DNA of 6,782 nt, taken from NCBI GenBank assembly GCA_002384815.1, contig DGBN01000071.1:1-6782 (forward strand), read 5' to 3'. The DNA comes from Oxalobacteraceae bacterium UBA4003 (GTDB lineage Bacteria; Pseudomonadota; Gammaproteobacteria; Burkholderiales; Burkholderiaceae_D). Within the stretch, counting starts at the first letter, position 1, and each line of letters opens with the position of its first letter. The notes beneath the pieces were generated by a model. It did no database searches. It was not told the DNA's origin and was given only the letters and a program-made list of their open reading frames with translations. A program made the position numbers and the translations under genes. Shown here piece by piece: positions 1-6,437 of this stretch.

Positions 1-14
1 CGCCACAGTTTCAT
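1..14 (-). CDS. cydC: Probable start of cydC, cut by the window edge
   Basis: Only the first codons are visible. An ATG at 14-12 overlaps the cydD stop codon (TGA at 13-11) in an ATGA arrangement, and the frame stays open to the edge, reading M-K-L-W. In most genomes cydD is followed directly by cydC, whose product is the other half of the heterodimeric exporter, and a 4-base overlap is typical of translationally coupled subunits. The identity rests on position and overlap alone, because four residues cannot identify a family. Confidence 0.55.
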
Positions 15-1735
15 GTCGACACCTGCATACCAGTATTGGCTTTAGCGTCGGCAACCAGCATGATCACGCGATCCATGCGCGCCGCCAGCACCGGATCATG
101 CGTGGCGATGATCATGGTTTTCCCCTGCGCCAGTTGCAGCAGTGCCTCGGTGATCTGATGCGCTGTCATGCTGTCCAGATGCGCAGTCGGCTCATCCACC
201 AGCAGCAAATCGACGTGCCGATCTACCGCTGCACGCGCCAGTGCCAGCCGCACCGCCTCGCCGCCGGACAAACCACCACCGCCTTCACCCAGAGCAACCC
301 CGGGCTGCGCTTGCGGCACTTTGTCCAGCGCCGCAAAACGCAGTGCCGACGCGACATCCTGCGCATCGATATCCAGCCGGCCCAATACGATATTGGTGCG
401 CACCGAACCGGCGAAAATATGCGGTTTCTGTCCTATCCATGCCATGCGCATGCGCAAGTCATGAATGGTGTTTTCCAACAAATGCACGTCGTCTATCCTG
501 ATCTCGCCGCCCTGCGCCTGCACCAAGCCTGCAAGCAGGGCCAACAAGGTCGATTTGCCGCCACCGCTGGGCGCCACGATCGCGATAGATTCACCGGCTT
601 TTACATGCAGTGTATAAGCGTCAAACACCGGCATACCGGCTCCTGCATGTGAGAAATGCAGGTCGTGAATATCGACTGCCGGCGCGGTCTTGTCTGAGCC
701 AGGCAAATCCGTTTGCGGCAGGACGGGTTTGCCGCTTGCACCCGGCAGCAACATGCCTGTTCCACTCAGGCGCGCCATTGCCTCCAGCGCCGCCTCGCCG
801 GCTGCCCGGTCATGCCAGACACTGGACAGATCACGCAACGGCTCAAAAAAAGCCGGCGCCAGCAGCAAAATGAACAAACCCTGCCCTAGCGTCAGACGTC
901 CGCCCCATGCGCCAAATTCAAGCTGTCCCAGCAAATGAAAACCGATATAAACCGCCATCATCGCCACACCCAGCGCGGCAAACAGTTCGAGCACGGCAGA
1001 AGATAAGAACGCAATGCGCAAGACCGCCATCGTGCGTAGGCGCAGCGCTTCTGCTGCGTCACGCAAACGCAAGGCAGTGACATCCACCGCATCCAAGGTA
1101 CGCAAGGTTGCCAATCCGCGCAGGCGATCAAGCAAAAAAGCATTCATGTCTCCCATTTCGATCATCTGCGCTTCACTTGCGGCTTTCGCACGCCAGCCGA
1201 CCAGCGCCATGAAAATCGGAATCAGTGGCGCAGCGACCAGCAAAACCAGTGCGGCTATCCACGACAACGGGAATACGGCGATGAGAATAACGATGGGAAC
1301 GATGGTAGAACGCAAACGCGCAGGACGATAACGCGTCAGATAAGGGATCACTGCTTCAGCCTGTTCTGCCATCACACTTGCGGCCAGCCCAGACGCAGGC
1401 TTGCCCACGTCCAGCGGCGAACGCGCGGCCAGTGCAATAGCTACCTGCGCGCGCAGCATGGACAAACGCGTGCGTGCAGTTTTGAACACCAGTCTTGAAC
1501 CTGCTGCATCACATACGGCACGTACAAACCCAAACAGCAATAAAAGTATCGCGGGAATTGTGACGGCATCCAAACCTCCACCGTCCGCCAGGGCTTGCAC
1601 TGCATAGGCCAGCAAACCCGCTTGCGGCAGCCATAACAGCGATGCAAGCGTTTGCAAAACAGCTCCTGTAGCCGATCCTTGATCGGATCGCAAGCGAGGA
1701 GAAGAGTCTGAGCCTGGATGCATAGTAGTTTTCAT
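11..1735 (-). CDS. cydD: CydD, ABC exporter subunit for cytochrome bd assembly
   Basis: This 574-residue protein is a fused membrane-plus-ATPase ABC subunit, close in length to E. coli CydD (588). The membrane half spans roughly residues 25-310 and carries CydD-type signatures: the APLIPIFMALVG stretch near 169-180, FLLDRLRGLATLR near 200-212, RTMAVLRIAFLSS near 234-246 and FFEPLRDL near 296-303. The ATPase half (about 352-574) has a complete active site: Walker A APSGGGKST at 388-396, Q-loop Gln at 435, signature LSGGE at 489-493, Walker B LLLVDEP at 510-516 with catalytic Glu515, and the H-loop His at 546. The family works in the inner membrane as a CydD-CydC heterodimer needed to assemble cytochrome bd. 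The cargo is debated (reduced thiols or haem in different studies). The ATG at 1735 is chosen because an in-frame TAA lies 21-24 bases upstream. A Shine-Dalgarno-like AAGGA sits rather far away (13 bases). An ATG at 1723 is a possible alternative. Confidence 0.95.
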   Translation of the reverse strand: MKTTMHPGSDSSPRLRSDQGSATGAVLQTLASLLWLPQAGLLAYAVQALADGGGLDAVTIPAILLLLFGFVRAVCDAAGSRLVFKTARTRLSMLRAQVAIALAARSPLDVGKPASGLAASVMAEQAEAVIPYLTRYRPARLRSTIVPIVILIAVFPLSWIAALVLLVAAPLIPIFMALVGWRAKAASEAQMIEMGDMNAFLLDRLRGLATLRTLDAVDVTALRLRDAAEALRLRTMAVLRIAFLSSAVLELFAALGVAMMAVYIGFHLLGQLEFGAWGGRLTLGQGLFILLLAPAFFEPLRDLSSVWHDRAAGEAALEAMARLSGTGMLLPGASGKPVLPQTDLPGSDKTAPAVDIHDLHFSHAGAGMPVFDAYTLHVKAGESIAIVAPSGGGKSTLLALLAGLVQAQGGEIRIDDVHLLENTIHDLRMRMAWIGQKPHIFAGSVRTNIVLGRLDIDAQDVASALRFAALDKVPQAQPGVALGEGGGGLSGGEAVRLALARAAVDRHVDLLLVDEPTAHLDSMTAHQITEALLQLAQGKTMIIATHDPVLAARMDRVIMLVADAKANTGMQVST

Positions 1736-1760
1736 TATGGCGCATCGTTCCTTTTAATTC

Positions 1761-1774
1761 TTGCGTCAGATCAA
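1761..1774. promoter_or_regulatory. Candidate FNR/Anr-type binding site
   Basis: The sequence TTGCG-TCAG-ATCAA matches the FNR consensus TTGAT-N4-ATCAA at 8 of 10 positions, with one half-site perfect. FNR/Anr proteins commonly control cytochrome bd genes, which makes a site before cydD plausible. Its centre is only about 32 bases upstream of the cydD start codon. Activation from -41.5 would put the transcription start inside the gene, so the site would act as a repressor site, serve the divergent gene, or be chance. Confidence 0.3.
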
Positions 1775-1922
1775 ATGTGCGCCGACTCGCAAGCGTTAAG
1801 CAAGCAGATACTTTTCCCAAACAGCAGCATTCAAAATATGTGAGGATCCGGCTCGCTACTTTATCAGGCCAGATCGAATACCAGCAGCAGGGCATTTCCA
1901 GCGCGATGCAATCAACACGCAA

Positions 1923-1928
1923 TATAAT
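1923..1928 (+). promoter_or_regulatory. Possible -10 element for the VOC/haemoglobin genes
   Basis: A perfect TATAAT lies 42 bases upstream of the VOC start codon, a usual distance for a short leader. No good -35 hexamer occurs at 15-18 bases spacing; the nearest TTTCCA (1895-1900) is 22 bases away, and there is no extended -10 TG. The hexamer may be real with activator help, or accidental in an AT-rich gap. Confidence 0.3.
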
Positions 1929-1955
1929 CAGTCGAACATTGATATTGCCAGGCAC

Positions 1956-1961
1956 CGAGGA
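1956..1961 (+). promoter_or_regulatory. Ribosome binding site of the VOC gene
   Basis: CGAGGA precedes the ATG at 1971 by 9 bases, a good Shine-Dalgarno match and spacing. It supports 1971 as the start. Confidence 0.7.
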
Positions 1962-1970
1962 AAATCTGCC

Positions 1971-2330
1971 ATGAATCTTCACGAAAAACTTAATTACGTC
2001 GAGTATCCGTCCAAAAACATTGCAGCGACCAAGCAATTCTTTGAAGCTGCATTTGGGTGGAATTTTATCGATTACGGCCCGGATTACGCGGCCTTCACGA
2101 ACGAAGGTCTGGATGGTGGTTTCTACAAGTCGGAGCTGGCATCGCATTCCGACCGGGGTGCCGCCTTGCTGGTCTTTTACAGTCAGACACTGGAATCCAG
2201 CGAGCAAAAAATCAGGCAAGCCGGCGGCATGATCAGCAAAGAGATTTTTTCATTCCCCGGTGGCCGTCGTTTTCATTTTATTGAACCCAGCGGAAATGAA
2301 TTTGCGGTGTGGTCTGAGACCGATGCATAA
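1971..2330 (+). CDS. VOC-family (glyoxalase/bleomycin-resistance fold) protein
   Basis: This 119-residue protein has the size and pattern of a single-chain VOC protein, with two beta-alpha-beta-beta-beta modules. The first covers about residues 6-55, with strand LNYVEYP, helix IAATKQFFEAAFGW (17-30) and strand DYAAF. The second covers about 63-116, with strand AALLVFY, helix LESSEQKIRQAGG and the closing hairpin FHFIEPSGNEFAVWSE (101-116), which matches the common D-P-D-G-N-x-x-E ending of the fold. Glu11 in the first strand and Glu110 or Glu116 near the end could bind metal. The position at the start of the second module that often holds His is hydrophobic here, so the usual metal site looks incomplete. 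There is no signal peptide, so it is cytoplasmic. The substrate cannot be inferred; members range from isomerases and dioxygenases to drug-binding proteins. It lies 54 bases upstream of the truncated haemoglobin gene, possibly in one transcript. Confidence 0.88.
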   Translation: MNLHEKLNYVEYPSKNIAATKQFFEAAFGWNFIDYGPDYAAFTNEGLDGGFYKSELASHSDRGAALLVFYSQTLESSEQKIRQAGGMISKEIFSFPGGRRFHFIEPSGNEFAVWSETDA

Positions 2331-2374
2331 GCACGCACTCATGATGATCCCGACGTTGTTGATGCGATAGTTTT

Positions 2375-2381
2375 TGGAGAC
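2375..2381 (+). promoter_or_regulatory. Ribosome binding site of the truncated haemoglobin gene
   Basis: TGGAGAC lies with its GGAG core 5 bases before the ATG at 2385. This clear Shine-Dalgarno site shows the gene is translated independently of the VOC gene, even if they share a transcript. Confidence 0.7.
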
Positions 2382-2384
2382 AAA

Positions 2385-2789
2385 ATGCTTAACCCCGAAC
2401 TCTGCACTGAGGAAGAAGTTGCGCAACTTGTGCACGCTTTCTACGCGAAGGTAAGACAAGACGCAGTGCTAGGCCCTATCTTCAACAGCCAGGTACATGA
2501 CTGGGATCATCACTTGCTTACGCTGGTCAATTTCTGGTCGTCCATCCTGCGTGGCACCGGTAGTTATAGCGGCACACCCATGCAAAAACACGCAAGCATG
2601 GCACATCTGGACGAAACGCTTTTCAAGCGCTGGCTGGCACTATTTGACGAAACAGCCAAAGAACAAGCCAATCAAGCCATGGGCCGGCGCGCCACCGCTT
2701 CAGCACAAAGAATTGCGCAAAGTCTTTGGTACGGCTACCAGATGGCGCGCAATCCCAACGGCATTCCGGCGAATTTGCCTGATAGCTGA
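2385..2789 (+). CDS. Group III truncated haemoglobin
   Basis: This 134-residue protein aligns by eye with Campylobacter jejuni Ctb, the reference group III truncated haemoglobin. Shared landmarks include FYAKVRQDAVLGPIF (19-33), W40 with His43 three residues later (E7 position), NFWSSIL (49-55), PMQKH with the proximal haem-ligand His69 (F8), and RWLALF with Trp83 (G8). Tyr20 corresponds to the B10 tyrosine that contacts bound ligand. The haem pocket therefore looks intact. The protein has no signal peptide and should be cytoplasmic. Group III members bind O2 very tightly and have been linked to NO/O2 handling at low oxygen, but the exact reaction is not settled. The C-terminal tail after about residue 120 (NPNGIPANLP) is polar and does not look like part of the globin fold. 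Its neighbourhood beside cydDC suits a respiratory or nitrosative-stress role, which is an inference. Confidence 0.94.
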   Translation: MLNPELCTEEEVAQLVHAFYAKVRQDAVLGPIFNSQVHDWDHHLLTLVNFWSSILRGTGSYSGTPMQKHASMAHLDETLFKRWLALFDETAKEQANQAMGRRATASAQRIAQSLWYGYQMARNPNGIPANLPDS

Positions 2790-2798
2790 ATGCAAATC

Positions 2799-2842
2799 GA
2801 TGACGAAGTTGACAGGAAAATGCTCCGGCAACTTCCGTCATC
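2799..2842. terminator. Hairpin between convergent genes, probable terminator
   Basis: GATGACGAAGTTG (2799-2811) pairs with CAACTTCCGTCATC (2829-2842): 13 base pairs with one bulged base. The 17-base loop can pair further (GGA with TCC). It lies between the haemoglobin stop (2789) and the receptor stop (2870), exactly where a shared terminator would be expected. Neither side has a long T tract (AATTAATAA on the plus side, GATTTGC on the minus side), so it may be a weak intrinsic terminator or an mRNA 3'-end-protecting structure. Confidence 0.6.
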
Positions 2843-2869
2843 AATTAATAACGCAAATAGCCGTCGCGC

Positions 2870-5269
2870 CTAGAACTTCAAGGACGCATTCAGCGTCAGC
2901 GAACGAGGATCGCCCGCTTTGATGTAATCGGAATACTGGAACATCCAGTAGCGCTTGTCGGTGGCGTTGTTGATCGCCAGGCGGAACGTCGTGTCATATC
3001 CACCAATGCGGGTGTCGTAGACTGCACCAACATTAAACAGCGTATAACCCGGTGCCTGAAGATTGTTGCCCGGTCGAAGCATCGTGGCACCGGTGTACTT
3101 CATGTTGGCATTCAGTTTCAAGCCAGGAATCTGCGGCACGGTGTAGGCAAGCTGCGCAGCAGCAACCGTATCCGGCGCACCCGCGACGCGATTGCCGGCA
3201 AAGGCAAAACCATTCTGATACTCGGAATCCAGCAACATCAGGCTACCGCCCAGGTTCCAGTTTTTCGCGAGACGTGCAGCCGCACCCAATTCAACACCCT
3301 GATAAATCGCGGTGCCGTCCTGCACCAGTACATTTGCACTATTGGCATATTCCGATTTTTTCTCGATACGGAACACAGCGGCCGTTGCGCTCCAATCGGT
3401 TTGCTCGGTCTTGACGCCAACTTCATATTGCCTGCTCTTGAGAGGATCCAGCATGGAGCGGTAATTTGCGTAACCAACACCCACCGACGAACCCGGCTCC
3501 AGCGATTCCATATAGCTTGCGTAAGCCATGGTGCGCGGTGCCAGTTTGTACATCAACGCAAGCGTAGGTGTTTTCACACCATCCTGTTTGTAAGAAGATG
3601 AAACGCCGCCATTGACGTTGTAGCCGGTCTGGCTGTAATCGGTGTAGCGCAAACCTGCCAGTACAGATACGCGCTCGGACAACTGAACTGTATCGCTGGC
3701 AAACAATGCCTTCTGTGTCACTTCGCCGCCACGATATAAGTCCAACGGGCCGGTGCTGTAATAACTGTTGGTGTTTTGTGTAGCAAGATTGCCGGTACCG
3801 ATAAAACCGTAAAAACCATTCGAGCTGTAATCATTTTTCAATTTCAGCGACGAGGTTCCCAGCACAAGCTGATGTTCAAACGAGCCTGTCAGGAATTTAC
3901 CTTCCAGCAGCGCTTGCCATTGGTTAAACTGATATGCCTCGCCGTAATCAGCATGATCGTCGTTATAGTTACCCAGGCTGTCACTCAAACGTAGAACAGA
4001 TTCGTTACGCCGCGTTTTGGTCAAACTATGGCTATAGTTAGCACTCAACTTCCAGTCAGGCGTGAAGTCATACTGAAGACCTGTAGAGTAAAAGCGGAAT
4101 GAGTTGTCGGCATAAGTACCGCCGCCAACAATCTTGCCGTCGTCATTCTTGATCGGCGAAGGAAGCGCACTGCCAAGAGCACTTGTTCTGGTTGTCGGTT
4201 CTTGATCGTAGGCATCGCGATCCTGCAATATCGTCTGGAAATCCCAGGTAAGTTTATCGGTCAGACGCGCATCCAGTGCAAGCGATACGGAGTTTCGGTT
4301 CAGCGAACCGTTATTGAATGTTTTACCTTCTTCATGAGTAGCATTCAGCCGATAGCCGAACATGCCGTCCGCCCCCACTCTTCCGCCGAAATCCACATGC
4401 TCGCTCACCAAACCCTTGGATGAATATCCGATGCCCGCACTGCGCAGAGTTTGATCCGTCGGCTTTTTGGTGACATAGTTAACCAGACCGCCCGGCGAAC
4501 CGAAGCCATACATGAAGCCGGTTGAGCCTTTCAGCAATTCAACCTGTTCCATATGCTCGTAAGGCAAGGTGATGACATAGCTCAGGAATGGCTTGCCATC
4601 GATGCGATAGGAATTCTGAAAATCCAGCGCCAGACCTCGCACCGTCAAATAGCTGGCCCATGCGCCGTATGCACCGCTGTTATCGGATACGGATGCATCA
4701 GTTGTAAATACATCTCCCAGCTTGCTGATCTGCCGTTCAGCGATATCGGCGCTGGTGACCACTGTACTGGAAAACGGGGTCTCCAGTACGCTGCGACTAC
4801 CTAATGCACCGCTATTGACTGGCGCGTTCAAATGCTGAGCCGTATCCGCAAGCATGATCCCGCTCGTAACCATCACCTCTGGCAAGGTGCCAGTGTCGCG
4901 TGCGTCATTGCCGGCTCGCCTGGCGACAGTTAGCGTCCCGTTCTCGGTACGTTGCAGCACAAGCGGATGCTCTGCCAGTGCACGCTGTACCGCCTGGTCA
5001 ACACGCAACTCTCCACGAATCGCCGGTGCATTGAGGCCTTGCACCAACGCAGGATCCACAGAAATCGCCGTCCGGCTGACGCGGGCGATTTCCAGCAGCG
5101 TTGAGCTCAACTGACCTGCGGCAATTTGATAGTTGTAAAGAGATGGCACACGCTCTGAGGCAGATGTGGTTTGTTGCGCGCTCTGCGCGTAAGCACCGGT
5201 AGTTAACGCCAGCGCAATGGCCAGCACGACGGGGCGAGGACGCAATGATAGGGGGACGAAACAGTTCAT
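2870..5269 (-). CDS. TonB-dependent siderophore receptor with STN signalling domain
   Basis: The product is an outer-membrane ferric-siderophore transporter that also signals (FpvA/FecA type). With the start at 5269 it has 799 residues. Residues 1-28 form a signal peptide (hydrophobic VVLAIALAL, cleavage after AYA). About 45-117 is the STN domain, from YNYQIAAGQLSSTL to GTLTVAR, which contacts the FecR partner in the periplasm. A TonB-box-like stretch, LPEVMVT, lies near 129-135. The plug follows, with the family motifs VELLKGSTGFMYGFGSPGG and VNYVTKKPT near 243-271. The remainder is the beta barrel, ending in LTLNASLKF with the terminal Phe expected for outer-membrane insertion. A longer version from a GTG at 5323 (817 residues) is open, but the ATG at 5269 has a good ribosome binding site and gives a normal signal peptide. 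It lies 124 bases downstream of fecR, in the order sigma-FecR-receptor. The ligand is unknown; the plug style suggests a siderophore rather than haem or cobalamin. Confidence 0.93.
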   Translation of the reverse strand: MNCFVPLSLRPRPVVLAIALALTTGAYAQSAQQTTSASERVPSLYNYQIAAGQLSSTLLEIARVSRTAISVDPALVQGLNAPAIRGELRVDQAVQRALAEHPLVLQRTENGTLTVARRAGNDARDTGTLPEVMVTSGIMLADTAQHLNAPVNSGALGSRSVLETPFSSTVVTSADIAERQISKLGDVFTTDASVSDNSGAYGAWASYLTVRGLALDFQNSYRIDGKPFLSYVITLPYEHMEQVELLKGSTGFMYGFGSPGGLVNYVTKKPTDQTLRSAGIGYSSKGLVSEHVDFGGRVGADGMFGYRLNATHEEGKTFNNGSLNRNSVSLALDARLTDKLTWDFQTILQDRDAYDQEPTTRTSALGSALPSPIKNDDGKIVGGGTYADNSFRFYSTGLQYDFTPDWKLSANYSHSLTKTRRNESVLRLSDSLGNYNDDHADYGEAYQFNQWQALLEGKFLTGSFEHQLVLGTSSLKLKNDYSSNGFYGFIGTGNLATQNTNSYYSTGPLDLYRGGEVTQKALFASDTVQLSERVSVLAGLRYTDYSQTGYNVNGGVSSSYKQDGVKTPTLALMYKLAPRTMAYASYMESLEPGSSVGVGYANYRSMLDPLKSRQYEVGVKTEQTDWSATAAVFRIEKKSEYANSANVLVQDGTAIYQGVELGAAARLAKNWNLGGSLMLLDSEYQNGFAFAGNRVAGAPDTVAAAQLAYTVPQIPGLKLNANMKYTGATMLRPGNNLQAPGYTLFNVGAVYDTRIGGYDTTFRLAINNATDKRYWMFQYSDYIKAGDPRSLTLNASLKF

Positions 5270-5276
5270 GATCAAT

Positions 5277-5282
5277 TTCCTG
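5277..5282 (-). promoter_or_regulatory. Ribosome binding site that fixes the receptor start
   Basis: On the minus strand CAGGAA precedes the ATG at 5269 with 8 bases between AGGA and the start codon. The upstream GTG at 5323 and the ATGs at 5317, 5311 and 5296 have no comparable site, and starting there would add charged residues before the signal peptide. Confidence 0.7.
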
Positions 5283-5292
5283 GGTTCGTTAA

Positions 5293-5313
5293 ACATGTCT
5301 TCAAAGAACATGT
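5293..5313. repeat. Dyad with two ACATGT palindromes in the receptor leader
   Basis: Two copies of the palindrome ACATGT (5293-5298 and 5308-5313) flank a centre that also pairs, so the minus-strand RNA could form a 9-base-pair hairpin with one bulge and a very small loop. It ends 24 bases upstream of the receptor start codon. It may be an operator, an mRNA hairpin affecting translation, or chance. It does not resemble the Fur consensus. Confidence 0.4.
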
Positions 5314-5338
5314 GCATCGACACAGCGAAAAGTGATCA

Positions 5339-5369
5339 TCGAATCTGAAAATAAATTAATGAGATTCAA
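5339..5369. repeat. Inverted repeat between fecR and the receptor gene
   Basis: TCGAATCT (5339-5346) and AGATTCAA (5362-5369) are inverted copies across an AT-rich 15-base spacer. Six pairs are perfect and the arms extend to eight with one G-U pair in RNA. It starts 24 bases beyond the fecR stop in the direction of transcription. It could reduce read-through from sigma-fecR or bind a regulator; the poor T tract argues against a strong terminator. I found no recognisable Fur box or FecI-type promoter in this 124-base gap. Confidence 0.35.
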
Positions 5370-5393
5370 GCAGCAGTAATAGCGTTGCGCAAA

Positions 5394-6434
5394 TCAGACT
5401 ACATCAATCAACACCAGCCAATCGCTGTACTTGACAAGCCGAATCGGCAAGGTTTGCACCAATGATTCCAGCACGCGATTGGTATCATCCAGCGGAAATG
5501 CGCCCAGCACCCGTAATTGCGCGGCCGCTGCAGAAACCTGCACGAAACCATTACGGTAAGGCCGCAACGCAGCAATCACATCACCCAAGGCTTCATCGTT
5601 GGCCGACAGCATGCCGCCCACCCACGCCGCCTTGCCCTCCAGCCCGGCTTGCACAACACCGATATCATCCCTGTCAAACCAGACCGCATCGCCTTCGTGC
5701 AACACACGTGAATCGCTGTGGCTATTGCGGGTTGCAACTTCAACTGTATGCTCAAACACCAATGCAAAACTGCGATCGTCCTCCTGGCGTACCAGAAAAC
5801 GCGTACCCAAAGCGCGTACCGTTCCGCAATCTGTTTGCACCACAAATGGTCGATCAGTATCCGGCTTGACTGTGACAATCAATTCGCCTTTATGCAAACG
5901 TATGACGCGCGATGTACCGTCAAAATTCACGTCAGCTGAAGAGCATGCATTGAGCATGACCGTGCTGCCGTCCGGCAAATCGAAGGTTCTGCGCTCGCCA
6001 GTGCCGGTACGCAAATCGGCAACCAAGGTAGATACGTTGCCATTCTTTACTGCAAAGACACCCATGGCACTGATGGCGCCCACCGTCAGCAAACCACCCA
6101 GCAATTTTCTTCTCGATGCCGAATGGCGCGGATCAGCCGCCTGCAAAATTGCCTGTTCTGCTGCCTTGCCATGTCCAGGCAGCCGTTGACTGACACTGCG
6201 TATCGGTGCGAAAGAGCGATCCAGCACACCAGCAACTTTATTCCACGCGTGCTCATGCTGACCGTCTGCCGACTTCCAGCGTGCAAAGCGCTGATATTCG
6301 GTGTCGCTGGCTTCCCCCGAGAGAAACAAGACCATCCAGTCTATCGCTGCATCCAGTGCCACTTGTGAAATCGATTGATGTACTGCCGACGAGGATTCGC
6401 CATCCGGGCGCGCAACAGAAAAAGAATGATTCAT
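5394..6434 (-). CDS. fecR: FecR-family anti-sigma/sigma-regulator membrane protein
   Basis: This 346-residue protein passes the receptor's signal to the FecI-type sigma factor. The cytoplasmic N-terminal domain (about 25-70) carries the family tryptophans: Trp33 in AIDWMVLFLSGE, Trp53 in FARWKSADGQHEHAW, and Trp64. A twin-arginine motif SRRKLL (107-112) leads into a single hydrophobic helix (about 111-128). The periplasmic FecR domain follows (about 135-233), with RTFDLPDGSTVMLN, IRLHKGELIVTV and VRALGTRFLV. The Gly210-Thr211 pair is the likely counterpart of the Gly-Thr self-cleavage site known in FecR-family proteins. The C-terminal region (about 270-346) looks like the STN-like module that meets the receptor. 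Translation starts 3 bases after the sigma stop with no strong ribosome binding site, so translational coupling is likely. Whether it works as a strict anti-sigma factor or as an activator of the sigma cannot be told from sequence. Confidence 0.93.
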   Translation of the reverse strand: MNHSFSVARPDGESSSAVHQSISQVALDAAIDWMVLFLSGEASDTEYQRFARWKSADGQHEHAWNKVAGVLDRSFAPIRSVSQRLPGHGKAAEQAILQAADPRHSASRRKLLGGLLTVGAISAMGVFAVKNGNVSTLVADLRTGTGERRTFDLPDGSTVMLNACSSADVNFDGTSRVIRLHKGELIVTVKPDTDRPFVVQTDCGTVRALGTRFLVRQEDDRSFALVFEHTVEVATRNSHSDSRVLHEGDAVWFDRDDIGVVQAGLEGKAAWVGGMLSANDEALGDVIAALRPYRNGFVQVSAAAAQLRVLGAFPLDDTNRVLESLVQTLPIRLVKYSDWLVLIDVV

Positions 6435-6437
6435 GAG

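Larger units (their letters stand above)
1736..1970. other. Divergent intergenic region between cydD and the VOC gene
   Basis: This 235-base gap separates cydD (minus) from the VOC gene (plus) and should hold both promoters. It contains the FNR-like palindrome at 1761-1774, a TATAAT hexamer at 1923-1928 and the two ribosome binding sites. A CTTGCG/CGCAAG inverted repeat (1760-1765 and 1788-1793) is too short and widely spaced to mean much. No convincing sigma-70 promoter was found for cydD. A plus-strand frame starting with GTG at 1777 crosses the gap but resembles nothing I recognise and is not called as a gene. Confidence 0.7.

Noticed and set aside
484..583. Possible degeneration of the CydD ATPase
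   Set aside because: Walker A, Q-loop, signature, Walker B with Glu and the H-loop His are all present, and Glu in place of Gln after LSGG is, as far as I recall, common in CydD proteins.
98..652. A 184-codon plus-strand frame opposite cydD
   Set aside because: It lies entirely antisense to the conserved CydD ATPase domain and its product is His/Gln/Arg-rich without a domain, typical of an antisense shadow.
1777..1974. A 65-codon plus-strand frame whose stop overlaps the VOC start (ATGA)
   Set aside because: The overlap looks like coupling, but the frame starts with GTG, has no clear ribosome binding site, and resembles nothing known. The VOC gene has its own good binding site.
1509..2219. 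A 236-codon minus-strand frame across the cydD 5' end, the intergenic region and the VOC gene
   Set aside because: It overlaps two well-supported genes in other frames, is Cys-rich with no recognisable domain, and reads antisense through the VOC gene. It is best explained as a chance frame.
5270..5393. A Fur box or FecI-type promoter before the receptor gene
   Set aside because: One was expected by analogy with fecA, but no stretch matched well enough. GGAAAT occurs only within the ribosome binding region at the start codon.
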